Source: Gracilaria caudata (taxonomy: Eukaryota; Rhodophyta; Florideophyceae; Gracilariales; Gracilariaceae). Taken from it: a stretch of DNA of 34,680 nucleotides. The stretch lies in NCBI GenBank assembly GCA_030374735.1, contig JASCIV010000175.1, positions 1 through 34,680 of the forward strand. The letters are read 5' to 3'. The notes below the pieces were generated by a model. That model saw only the letters and a program-made list of their open reading frames with translations. It made no database searches and was not told the origin of the DNA. Position numbers and translations under genes: made by a program. Of the stretch, positions 25,724 to 34,510 are shown in pieces (within the stretch, counting starts at the first letter, position 1; every line of letters begins with the position of its first letter).

Positions 25724-27466
25724 TCACTTCCCTATGCAAAATTCTTTGAAGATCACATCCAGAACTTCTTCGCAATCAATTTTTCCGGTTATGGCTCCAA
25801 GTTCCTTGGCGGCGATACGAAGGTCTTCAGCTGCAAGATCCATGGGCAGATAAAGTGACGGGTCCGAACCAGATCTGCCTTCCAAAAAAGAGTCCAGTGC
25901 TGAAACAGCGTTCTTCATGTGATGTCTATGTCTTGCTCTGGTAATAATAGGCATACTGTTCGCGGACCCTTCTTCCCCAGCAGAATCGTTTGTGCTACTT
26001 CCCTCACAGATTCTTCGTATTGTCGATTCCAAATGATCCACTAGTTCCGTGAGTCCTTCATTTTGCAGTAAGCTGGTTCTGAATACTTTACAAGCGTCGT
26101 CCAGAGGGTCGCGTTCGGCTTTGTCCACTAAATCTACCTTGTTCAAAACACAGATCAAGTGTTTTCCAGATTTGTGTGAATCTGGGTCGGAATCGGTCGG
26201 CGGTAGCCGACGTGATAGCGTCCGTATTGCTGCATCTATGCCTCCTGCTGTGACATCGTGGACCAGAACCGTAACATCTGCTCTAGAAGCAGCGTCGCGA
26301 GCTCTTCGCATGCCTTCAATTTCAATGGGATCACTTGTACTTTCTCGCAGTCCTGCAGTGTCACTCACGGTAACGGCAAGTCCATTAAGATCCATCTGAA
26401 CTTCAACAACATCCCGAGTAGTACCTGCGTGAGGGGAAACGATCGCTGCTGGTCGCTTTGCAAGCGCATTAAGCAACGTACTTTTTCCAGCGTTTGGGTG
26501 TCCAACGATGGCAACTCGAGCGCCCCCACGAATGATCTCTCCTCTGTGAGCGTCACGAAGACGAGCTTGAATTCGATCGCGCAGCTCGCGTATGCGGGGA
26601 ATGATTTGTTCGAAAACTTGGTCATCTACGTCGTCGCCAAAGTCGATAACTGCTTCAACATGAGCCAGGCAAGTTTTGATATCGGTGCGCCATGCTTCAA
26701 GTGTTTGTTCCAGATGACCGGTGAATTGACGCAGAGCCTGTTTTCGCTGCATCGTAGTTTCGGCCGCTATGAGGTCTGCCAGTCCCTCAACCGCTGTGAG
26801 GTCCATTTGCCCGTTTTCAAAGGCTCGTCGGGTAAACTCACCCCGCTCAGCGGGTCGCACTACAAGTTCGGGAGAAGCGCAATCGGCAATGGCGTCAATT
26901 ACTGCGCTGATGACTGCTCTAGAACCATGAACGTGCAACTCGACGACATCCTCCCCAGTGAAGCTCTTTGGACCTGGGAATTGAAGAACGAGTGCTTCGT
27001 CAAGCAGTTCATCTGACCAAGGATGATATAACCTCCGCAACGATGCATATCGCGGTGGTGGAATAGCTGAGGGTGACTGAGAACGGAGTAATCTCCTAAG
27101 GCAAGAGGTGGCGTGCGGCCCGGATATTCGAATGACGGCGACACCTGCGGTGACACCTGCGCCAGAGGACAAGGCGAAGATGGTATCTTCCTGGAAGTTA
27201 GCATTTGGAGAGCTGAGCGGGGAAGTGTAGATATTAACCTCTGGCGAGCCTGGTCGCGTAGAAGTGGGACGAATGCTCAGCTGCGCAACACGAAAATGTC
27301 GATGTGTCACGGGAGCTACACGTAGTAGGCGCCATCGACGGCATAACGATTTGCGAAACGCTGCGAGCGTCGTCCCTGTTAAGCGCGGAACCGAAACACT
27401 CCGGGCAAACAGAAGCGCCATTGGCGTGCGTCGATGATGGTGTTGACAATGGGAACGCAAGAACAT
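25724..27466 (-). CDS. mnmE: tRNA modification GTPase MnmE / GTPBP3, organelle-targeted
   Basis: Together with MnmG/MTO1, MnmE installs the 5-carboxymethylaminomethyl (or taurinomethyl) group on U34 of organellar tRNAs. The first in-frame ATG is at 27466, after an in-frame TGA; the frame also opens from a TTG eight codons earlier. The product is 580 residues. About 90 residues of Arg/Ser/His-rich leader form a likely mitochondrial or plastid targeting sequence. The folate-binding N-domain starts near DTIFALSSGAGVTAGVAVIR and includes GEFTRRAFENGQMDLTAVEG. The GTPase inserted in the helical domain has P-loop GHPNAGKS (residues 322-329), GTTRD, DTAGLRES and NKVD. The C-terminal catalytic FCIGK motif is intact. 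No introns are seen. Plastids and mitochondria both use this enzyme in some lineages; the destination is not decidable here. Confidence 0.95.
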   Translation of the reverse strand: MFLRSHCQHHHRRTPMALLFARSVSVPRLTGTTLAAFRKSLCRRWRLLRVAPVTHRHFRVAQLSIRPTSTRPGSPEVNIYTSPLSSPNANFQEDTIFALSSGAGVTAGVAVIRISGPHATSCLRRLLRSQSPSAIPPPRYASLRRLYHPWSDELLDEALVLQFPGPKSFTGEDVVELHVHGSRAVISAVIDAIADCASPELVVRPAERGEFTRRAFENGQMDLTAVEGLADLIAAETTMQRKQALRQFTGHLEQTLEAWRTDIKTCLAHVEAVIDFGDDVDDQVFEQIIPRIRELRDRIQARLRDAHRGEIIRGGARVAIVGHPNAGKSTLLNALAKRPAAIVSPHAGTTRDVVEVQMDLNGLAVTVSDTAGLRESTSDPIEIEGMRRARDAASRADVTVLVHDVTAGGIDAAIRTLSRRLPPTDSDPDSHKSGKHLICVLNKVDLVDKAERDPLDDACKVFRTSLLQNEGLTELVDHLESTIRRICEGSSTNDSAGEEGSANSMPIITRARHRHHMKNAVSALDSFLEGRSGSDPSLYLPMDLAAEDLRIAAKELGAITGKIDCEEVLDVIFKEFCIGK

Positions 27467-28260
27467 GGCGGATGCGAGGTCTTGGGACAAGATGATGGAT
27501 CATGCGATCTTGGTTTGAACATTTGCATTTATTGGTTGTTCCTAGAAAGTTGATCCGGCCAGCCACGTCACGCACATGAGCTCAGAGTTAGCTCAGAATA
27601 GATCGCAGAACCAGCAGAAAGACATGCCAGCCCAACTTCTTTCTGCTTTAATAAGCTCCCTGGAGTTGTAGGCAGACTTTTTCTTCTCCTTCGGAAATCG
27701 TGCCCACATATACGCGTCCTACGGCAATTATGACACAGTTTTGTGCAAGGGTGAACGAAAGCCAGGATTTCCAGTCTTTCAAATCATTTCGGGGCGGGAG
27801 ATTTCGCATGCGTATCCGACAGCAGGTATACAATCGTTAGGCTTCCTGGTGATGATGTGCAAAATCAACCGGTTGAGGACAGTACTCTGAGCTTTTAGCT
27901 GCTCTTGCCCTCGCAATATATCAACGCAAAGCGTCACGAACGTGATGATCTGCTCCTTAAGAATAACAGATCAATTGAAACCCCTGTAGGGACAAACGTA
28001 ATCGTTTTCATAATCTGAATGCTTCAGTTCACAGGATTTCGCTTGGTTTCAACACTGCTGACATTTGAAGTCAGACAGTACAGTGCTGACCACGGTTTGT
28101 CAGCTTGGACTGATGTTGCATGGTTCACTGTGTGTCATAGAAAGATTGAGTATGTAGCACTTGTTCCTCACAGCTGTTCTGCTCTTAGACATGCTTCACA
28201 TACGGACACTGAACCATATGTAAAAAGCAAATGAAGACTTGACATGGTAGGAACGTCTCA
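27467..28260. other. Divergent intergenic region between MnmE and beta-propeller genes
   Basis: Start codons lie about 794 bp apart. A 9-bp stem (27613-27621 with 27639-27647) is visible. On the minus strand, two short open frames, at roughly 27780-27960 and 27648-27833, overlap in different phases. Their products (EQIITFVTLCVDILRGQEQL and SWLSFTLAQNCVIIAVGRVY) look protein-like but match nothing I know. They could be joined by a small intron (GTATAC...TTTGAAAG, about 56 nt) or by a frameshift. I cannot support a gene. Confidence 0.4.
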
Positions 28261-30009
28261 ATGAAAGAAAATGTATATCTTAAGCACGACTCTTACCCTA
28301 GCTCTTCAAACTTGGACGATATACTTCGTCAACACAGTCGATACGGAGCTGCGAAACGCGGCTATATTTCCAAACGCTACACCAGTATCCTTCTTTTTGT
28401 GTGCCTTTTGCAGCATATTGGCACAAAAAGCACATTCGTCAAGGCAAAGACATTTGTTCCACTTGCCTACGTCGGTAACGTTTCGACGAGTAATGATGAA
28501 CCCGTTCAGGTTGAAGTAAGATACGATGATTGCATATTCGTGGGCGGAAATACATCTCCTTTCGAACGTGGTTCCGAGAGCGACCTTGGGGTTCCTCTTT
28601 CACAGGGGCTTAGGAGAGAAGACGTCTTTATCGCTAAAATCTTAGGAAAAACGAAAACAACGGAGTGGGTCTACCGTATCGGAACTTCAAAAGAAGATAG
28701 ACTGCAAACCATGCTTCTTAGTGAGGATGGAAGATATCTCTATGCAGGTGGGAGAACATTCGGTCAGTTTCCGGGAACCTCCTACGGCGGGCAGGCCGAT
28801 ATCTTCATTATCAAATATGATGTTAGTGGGAATAGACTTGATGAGGTGTGGGCAACACCCATGATACTGGGTTCTTTAGCATCCGAGGCCGTTATTCATA
28901 TGACAGTTGACCCTGTTAACGATACAATCATCTATGCCACTGGGTTCACTACTGGAGAATTATTTCAGGGTCGTCCGCAGAGTGGTGATGGGCTGTCAGA
29001 CGTTATACTTTTCTCATTCTCAGCCACTGATGGATCTGTACTTTGGGGCACGCAGTTTGGGACAGAATACGCTGACCACGGGACTGGTATTGTAGTTGCA
29101 AATGTAGAAGATGGTCCCATATTTGTAGGGGGTATAACAGAGAGACGTGTCGGTCAGTTTAGCTTTGGGAATTTTCATCTCTACAAGTTTTCGAGAACTG
29201 GCAGCACTCTAGGGAGTTTGCTTCTTCGTTCATACTCGAGAGAACAGTTGGTTGGCTTTCAGAGACATCCAATGCTCCAGAACTCACTCCTTGCTGTCGG
29301 ATCATCGTGGTTAGACATACGTAACGGGTTCGACGTTTTCGTGAAGAAAATCATTCGAGGGTTCGACCAAAGCGATATAGGATATTCGGAGGTTGACATA
29401 GATGAAGTTGGGCAAGGTGAGTATACTTTTCGACTCCAATCAGCAGACCAAAGTCATGATTATGCGTCTGGGCTTCTTGTAGACGACCAGAGTGGTCGTC
29501 TCATCATATCTGGATACTCAGGTGGTTCATTTGCGCGCAATGTCGTGAACAATGGCGTATTAGCGCCATTCATTGTTTCAGTCGATCCAATGAACGTCTC
29601 TGCGTATCACGCAGAACAGCTGGAACTGATTGGGGTGGATGGATGGGTCGAAATTGCCGCCATTGGAATGAACCCTGAACGCAACGGGGTGTACTATGTG
29701 GCGAAGGAAAAGAACGAGACCAGCAACCAATTCCACACAGTAGTCGGATCATTCGGCTTCCCCGTTTCTTGGAAGACTCCAATCGTAATTCCCATATCGC
29801 CATCCCCTAGTCCCTCTACTTCACAGCTCCCAGAGGGGGACCCAAACAGTTTCAAGCTTTCGCCACCAATTATCACTGGCATAGCCTGTGGGGGAGTCGT
29901 TTGCGCTCTATTTGTTCTCGTCGTCATGATTAGTTTTAGAAGACGTACTATAGCTCGCAGTGCCGCAAAACGCAGACGCATTCCCAACACTAATGTGGGC
30001 TCACTCTGA
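28261..30009 (+). CDS. SBBP-type beta-propeller single-pass membrane protein
   Basis: This is a 582-residue protein starting at the ATG at 28261. A basic N-terminal stretch is followed by a hydrophobic segment (YTSILLFVCLLQHIG, about residues 41-55) acting as a late signal sequence or signal anchor. The extracellular region contains repeats of the SBBP (seven-bladed beta-propeller, PF06739-like) type, with motifs such as YAGGRTFGQFPGTSYGGQAD followed by IFIIKYD, YATGFTTGELF with DVILFSF, and IFVGGITERRVGQF. A Pro/Ser-rich stalk (PISPSPSPSTSQLPEGD) precedes a transmembrane helix (IITGIACGGVVCALFVLVVM) and a short, very basic cytosolic tail with RRR and KRRR clusters. The layout suggests a type I surface or endomembrane receptor or adhesion protein. 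No ligand can be inferred. It is convergent with the F-box gene 255 bp away. Confidence 0.82.
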   Translation: MKENVYLKHDSYPSSSNLDDILRQHSRYGAAKRGYISKRYTSILLFVCLLQHIGTKSTFVKAKTFVPLAYVGNVSTSNDEPVQVEVRYDDCIFVGGNTSPFERGSESDLGVPLSQGLRREDVFIAKILGKTKTTEWVYRIGTSKEDRLQTMLLSEDGRYLYAGGRTFGQFPGTSYGGQADIFIIKYDVSGNRLDEVWATPMILGSLASEAVIHMTVDPVNDTIIYATGFTTGELFQGRPQSGDGLSDVILFSFSATDGSVLWGTQFGTEYADHGTGIVVANVEDGPIFVGGITERRVGQFSFGNFHLYKFSRTGSTLGSLLLRSYSREQLVGFQRHPMLQNSLLAVGSSWLDIRNGFDVFVKKIIRGFDQSDIGYSEVDIDEVGQGEYTFRLQSADQSHDYASGLLVDDQSGRLIISGYSGGSFARNVVNNGVLAPFIVSVDPMNVSAYHAEQLELIGVDGWVEIAAIGMNPERNGVYYVAKEKNETSNQFHTVVGSFGFPVSWKTPIVIPISPSPSPSTSQLPEGDPNSFKLSPPIITGIACGGVVCALFVLVVMISFRRRTIARSAAKRRRIPNTNVGSL

Positions 30010-30264
30010 ACGGAAAGAATTAGGTAAACATATTCAGCCCTGTTGGTGATTAGAAATGACCCGTAGACGCGAACGCGTTCCCCCTTGCACACTATCGGAC
30101 CTTTGAGACAACTGGTGTCGTTGGCCCGCGTGTGCTTGTGAATGTCGCCAACCCAATCATCTGCATGCGTCGCCTTGCGAGCAGTTATCTGTGGCGGCCC
30201 ATAGCGCATCCGCAACTGTCTCGTAGCCTGCAACTTGTAGGATACAGTCGATGTTCGTAATAAC

Positions 30265-32256
30265 CTAAGTGCTTGTAAGAGAGCCGTTCGGAGACGCCTC
30301 GTCTCCCAGAATGCAATCCGAGGAGAAGTCCACCACACCTCGTTCCATCATGCGCTCCTGCACGCTCCAGAAAGCCTCCATCACGGCGGCCCGATCGAAT
30401 GGGTTCCTCTTCTCTACACCAAACTTAAACCCGAACCCAATATACTGCAATCTAGTCCCCTCGTTCACGGCACCCCATAGCACCTCAACTACATCCATGC
30501 AGCTCGCCTCCACTCCTACCAACCCCCAAAGCGATGGTGCACACCACGGGGAGTGCATCATCATCTGCAGTCGAACCAGGCTGTTGCGAAAATTGTGGAT
30601 CATCGTCCTGTACGTATCTTTTGTGCTGTACACGCCATTGAGTTCTAAGGTGCGCAGAGGCGCATCTGAACAGCGCAACGCGTCGAACAAGAAGCTGCTT
30701 TCCACAACATCTCGCGAGTCGAAGCAGAAGTTTGATTTATGGAAATTCATCGTCCCCGTGAGACGTAGTTTTGTGAGGTTGCGCAATGTGCCTAGGTATG
30801 ACGCAAATTGAGATATTTGGTTCATACGCAACGTCGCGCTCAGCTCTTGTAGCTCCGTGAATCCGCTCTTGTAGGTCAAGAAGGCTTTCAGGTCCAGCTC
30901 TTCGCTCGAGGGCAGCGGGTGCATACGAGCAAACGTATGGAATCCAGCGTGAATTCGACTCACTCGGTGAAGAAGTACGAGCTCTTCAGGTGTTGCGTTT
31001 TCCCTCATGGACTTGAAACTTCCTGTCTGGTAACAAATGCGAACTTCCTCAAGCTTTGGTAGTTTCCTACACTCCGTGAGACGTAAGAGTTCTGAAAGAT
31101 CAAAGCGTACACACTGAATTGTCAGCACTCGTAACGACTTGCTGTGAAGCTTTTTCGGAAGCGAGAATATTTCGCTCGAGAGGTAGAGGTGAGCTAGCGA
31201 ATCCGGAAGCTCCGGAAAGCAAAGGTTCGACAGACTATGCTCGTGAGAGATGACAAGCTCTTGTACTGGCACATTGCCCATCTCCAATGTGGACAGCAAC
31301 TTGCATAGTCTAGTCTTCATCAATTCTTCAGACCGATTTGTTTGGATCTCCAACCTGTGCAGTCGTCGAAACTTGCGAGAGACATCGCAAAACGCGAGTA
31401 TCACCGCAGCAGAAGAGTCGATTATGACAAGACTTTTCAGAGTATTCACGCAACTTTCAAACAGATTTATCAACATCTTTCTAGTAATATGCTGCGGGTA
31501 CTGCGACAATCCAAGAATCCGTAATGATTCCACCGCCTTCTTTTTCAACACGAAGACTTCAGCCTTTACCAGACACGTGCTGTATCCGCAAAGGTTCAAG
31601 CGTCTTTCACGATGCATGTCCCCTTCAACGTACCACTGAAAATACCCATTGAAGTACTCCGAGTCGTCACCCATGACCTCGTGACTCGCGTTGTCCCCAG
31701 ACCTGCGACGTACGTAGATCTGCGAATCATCTCCGATTGAAAGTGTATGGGAGCCAAACTTGAGTAGGCCCAAGATATAGCAGGACGTAGAACAGCAACA
31801 GCAGCGACTGTGATTCTTAGGCATATCCTTAGGATACAGGAGGACAGGTTCGTAGTTCGGATTGTTTGAGCACAGCACATCGAACGCACAAACAGCAGCT
31901 CGATATAAAATATTGTCGGAGGTATACCTCTGAAGATAATCATGCGCTGTAGTGCGGGGATGGGTCATGCCCTCTTCATCATAATGATGATGGTGCTTAT
32001 GAATGTGATAGTGCAAACCGTTGTCGAAGAACACAGTGTCGTACGCGTCAAATACCGCTAACACAGCTTCACAACATGCTCGGGATGCACAAGCGAACGG
32101 TAACACGTCTTCAATGATTTGCTTTCCGATCCATTTGTCGCGCAGGTCATTTGGGGGCATCAAGGATTGAACGATCTTCATCAACGCGTCCTTGGGAAGT
32201 TCGGGTAATCTTGCGACCCTCCGCCGCTTTGGGCATGGCGGATTTGTGTTGGGCAT
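30265..32256 (-). CDS. F-box/LRR-like protein, intact copy of a tandem family
   Basis: This is a 663-residue single-exon protein starting at the ATG at 32256 (MPNTNPPCPKRRRVARLPEL). A basic nuclear-localisation-like patch precedes an F-box-like segment (LPELPKDALMKIVQSLMP, then IEDVLPFACASRACCEAVLA). A cysteine-rich stretch follows (HSRCCCCSTSCYILGLLKFG, near residue 160). From about residue 240 onward irregular leucine-rich repeats are visible, for example LRILGLSQYPQHI, FRRLHRLEIQTN, LRVLTIQCVRFDLSELLRL, LPKLEEVRIC, LRNLTKLRLTGTM and LRTLELNGVY. F-box/LRR proteins are substrate-recognition subunits of SCF ubiquitin ligases; that role is inferred from layout only, since the F-box match is loose. 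A decayed paralogue lies immediately upstream in the same orientation, and both are preceded by the same unknown open frame. Confidence 0.8.
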   Translation of the reverse strand: MPNTNPPCPKRRRVARLPELPKDALMKIVQSLMPPNDLRDKWIGKQIIEDVLPFACASRACCEAVLAVFDAYDTVFFDNGLHYHIHKHHHHYDEEGMTHPRTTAHDYLQRYTSDNILYRAAVCAFDVLCSNNPNYEPVLLYPKDMPKNHSRCCCCSTSCYILGLLKFGSHTLSIGDDSQIYVRRRSGDNASHEVMGDDSEYFNGYFQWYVEGDMHRERRLNLCGYSTCLVKAEVFVLKKKAVESLRILGLSQYPQHITRKMLINLFESCVNTLKSLVIIDSSAAVILAFCDVSRKFRRLHRLEIQTNRSEELMKTRLCKLLSTLEMGNVPVQELVISHEHSLSNLCFPELPDSLAHLYLSSEIFSLPKKLHSKSLRVLTIQCVRFDLSELLRLTECRKLPKLEEVRICYQTGSFKSMRENATPEELVLLHRVSRIHAGFHTFARMHPLPSSEELDLKAFLTYKSGFTELQELSATLRMNQISQFASYLGTLRNLTKLRLTGTMNFHKSNFCFDSRDVVESSFLFDALRCSDAPLRTLELNGVYSTKDTYRTMIHNFRNSLVRLQMMMHSPWCAPSLWGLVGVEASCMDVVEVLWGAVNEGTRLQYIGFGFKFGVEKRNPFDRAAVMEAFWSVQERMMERGVVDFSSDCILGDEASPNGSLTST

Positions 32257-32385
32257 TGAGGAAGAGAAAGCTGAAATGGGTAGGAAATGGAATGTTGTTC
32301 AACGCCTGTGCAGAGATGTGACACGCAAGAAGGACATCTTGCGCGATTACCAAGGGAACAAAGTGTGCGAAGGTGAACTTTTGTT

Positions 32386-32850
32386 TCACCATAATTTCTT
32401 GTTTTCATGCGAAGCACGGTAGCAGATAATTCCCTTCGCCGTTTTGCCACCAAGGTAGCGTTCAACTTCGGCAACCACCGTCCTTATGATTCTGTGAGCA
32501 AAAACAAACCCGGAAAGAATGTTTAGTGTTCGATCTGTTCCGTCGATGCCCGTCTCCAGCGCTCCAAGCTGCAACGCCCCACGCAAGTCATGATCCAGCC
32601 GACGCGCCATCTGACCAAGCCCAATTGCCGTCTTAATGTTACCCTCTAACAGGCCTATACATCTGAGCACTTTGCCCGGCAGCCGCCGCTGCACAAACCA
32701 ACCAAGCCGAGCAACAACAGCAGTGACCGCATTCCCTATGCCCGCAATAACCGCCACCAGTTCTAGCGGGTTAAGCTTACTGCCACCGTCATTCTCTACG
32801 TTCTGATTTGTCGCCCCCGTCCTGTTGGTCGCCGGTCGCGCGTAATATCT
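32386..32850 (-). CDS. Conserved unknown open frame upstream of F-box/LRR gene
   Basis: The minus strand is open for 155 codons, from a TAG at 32851-32853 down to the stop at 32386, and ends 129 bp before the F-box ATG. There is no ATG near the beginning; the first methionine is internal (LGQMARRLDH), so the 5' end may be an exon acceptor or the frame may be a relic. The product has a hydrophobic helix (ELVAVIAGIGNAVTAVVARL), a basic amphipathic middle (FVQRRLPGKVLRCIGLLEGN) and the segment RGALQLGALETGID. The same frame is kept in the neighbouring duplicate (34511-34680), where DWRGASWFGALETG aligns, which argues for past or present coding. No family is recognised. Confidence 0.4.
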   Translation of the reverse strand, partial: RYYARPATNRTGATNQNVENDGGSKLNPLELVAVIAGIGNAVTAVVARLGWFVQRRLPGKVLRCIGLLEGNIKTAIGLGQMARRLDHDLRGALQLGALETGIDGTDRTLNILSGFVFAHRIIRTVVAEVERYLGGKTAKGIICYRASHENKKLW

Positions 32851-32880
32851 CTAGCGACCCATGGCGCAACCGCAACCGTG

Positions 32881-32907
32881 CTGTAGCCTACAACATGTAG
32901 GCTACAG
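32881..32907. repeat. Perfect 12-bp hairpin at the duplication junction
   Basis: CTGTAGCCTACA and TGTAGGCTACAG flank a three-base loop. It lies downstream of the pseudogene copy. The equivalent place in unit 1 (near 30209-30236) keeps only a degenerate version of the stem. A 3'-end processing or recombination role is possible. Confidence 0.8.
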
Positions 32908-32963
32908 TCCATGGTCGCAATTCCCGAGTTACGTGCAAGAAAGTCGTCCGGAGACGCCCAGTC

Positions 32964-34267
32964 TCACAAAATGCAATCCGAAGAGAAGTCCACCACACCT
33001 CGATCCATCATGCGCTCCTGCACGCTCCAAAAAGCCTCCTTCACGGCGGCCCGATCGAATGGGCTCCTCTTTCCTACCCCAAACTCAAACCCGAACCCAA
33101 CATACTGCAGTCTGGTCCCCTCGTTCACGGCACCCCATAGCACCTCAACTACATCCATGCAGCTCGACTGCAGTTTCACTAATCTCGAAGAGTTTGCGGC
33201 ACACGACGGATTGTGCATCATCATCTGCAGTCGAACAAGGCTGTTGCAAAAATTGTGCATCAGCTCAATGTACGAATCGTTTGTGCTGTACACGCCATTT
33301 AGTTCTAGTGTGCGCAGCGGCGCGTCCGAGCAGCGTAACGCGTCGACCAAAAAGCCGCTTTCCACAACATCTCGCGAGTTGAAGCGGACCTTATCGTTTT
33401 TGATGCTCATCGTCGTCGAGAGACGTAAGTTTGTGAGGTTGCGCATGTGCCTAGATATGTTGCAAATTTAGATACTTGATTCACATGCAACGTCGCGCTC
33501 AGTTCCTGCAGTTCCGTGAATCCACTCTTGTAGGTCAAGAAGGCTTTGAGATCTAGCCTTTCGCTCGAGGGAAGCGGGCGCATGAAAGCGAACGAGTGGA
33601 ATCCGGCGTGGATGCGGCTTACTCAGCGAAGAAGTACGAGCTCCTCAGGTGTTGTTGTTTCTCTCATAGGCCTGAATTTTCCTATCTGAATTTTCCTATC
33701 TGAGAGCAAATGTGAACCTCCTCAAGGTAACTTATATACATACGAATAATCTCCGATCGAGAGTGTACTAGAGCCAAACTTGTACAGGCCCAAGATATAC
33801 CATGACATAGAACAGCGACAACAGCGACCGTGATTCTTGAGCATGTCCCTCGCACACAAGAGGACAGGTTTGTAGTTTGGGCTGTTTGAGCACAGCAAGG
33901 AAAACGCACAAGCAGCAGCTCGATACAAGATATTGTCAGCTGGATATCTCAGAAGAAGGCCATTGGCTGTGTTTCGGGAATGGTTGAAGTGCAGGGAATG
34001 ACAAGGCTCATGAATGTGTTGGTGCGAGTTATTTGCATAGAAGGCGGGGTTGTACGCGTCAAGTACCGCTAACACAGCTTCACAACACGCTCGAGATGCA
34101 CAAGCGAATGGTAACACGTCTTCAATGATTTGCTTTCCGATCCAGTTGTCGCGCTGGTCGTTTGCGGGCATCAAGTATTGAACGATCTTCATCAACGCGT
34201 CCTTGGGAAGCTCGGGTAATCTGGTGACCTTCCTCCGCTTTGAGCATGGCGAATTGGTGTTGGGCAT
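32964..34267 (-). pseudogene. Decayed F-box/LRR paralogue
   Basis: The copy opens like its intact neighbour (ATG at 34267, MPNTNSPCSKRRKVTRLPEL) and stays aligned for about 175 codons up to the segment corresponding to SIGDDSQIY. It then jumps, at about 33740-33730, straight to the part equivalent to KLPKLEEVRIC. This is an internal deletion of roughly 660 bp relative to the intact copy. At the join about 5 bases are missing, causing a stop (KLP then TGA). Further lesions are a 14-bp tandem duplication near 33673-33700, a one-base loss near 33446 (GCGCAATGTG versus GCGCATGTG), and a G-to-T change creating a stop after VDFSSDCIL at 32964. The last 160 codons are otherwise well kept. Confidence 0.85.
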
Positions 34268-34510
34268 AGCGGATTAGGAAGCTGAAATAAGTTTTGAATG
34301 AAATGGTGTTCAACGCGTGTGTCCAGAAAGTAAGTGTGACACGGGTGAAGAAGACATAACAAGGACATTTCGCACGATTACGAGAAGGCTCGTAATAATA
34401 CAGGGTAAGTTATATAACTCGTGACTGAACTTTGAAAGCTTCTTGTTTTGCGACAATTCCCGTTTGCGGTTTTGCCGGAGAGACTTCTGTTTATTTTGTG
34501 CATTGCCCTC
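34268..34510. other. Spacer between pseudogene and upstream open frame
   Basis: This corresponds to the 129-bp spacer plus the 3' part of the unknown frame in unit 1, but it is expanded and poorly alignable. I see no gene. It would hold the former promoter of the F-box copy. Confidence 0.4.

Noticed and set aside
26258..27016. 252-codon plus-strand open frame opposite MnmE
   Set aside because: MnmE on the other strand is unmistakable through all GTPase motifs; the plus frame has no recognisable domain.
27467..27490. Eight-codon upstream extension of MnmE
   Set aside because: It would need a TTG start; an in-frame TGA precedes it and an ATG follows at 27466.
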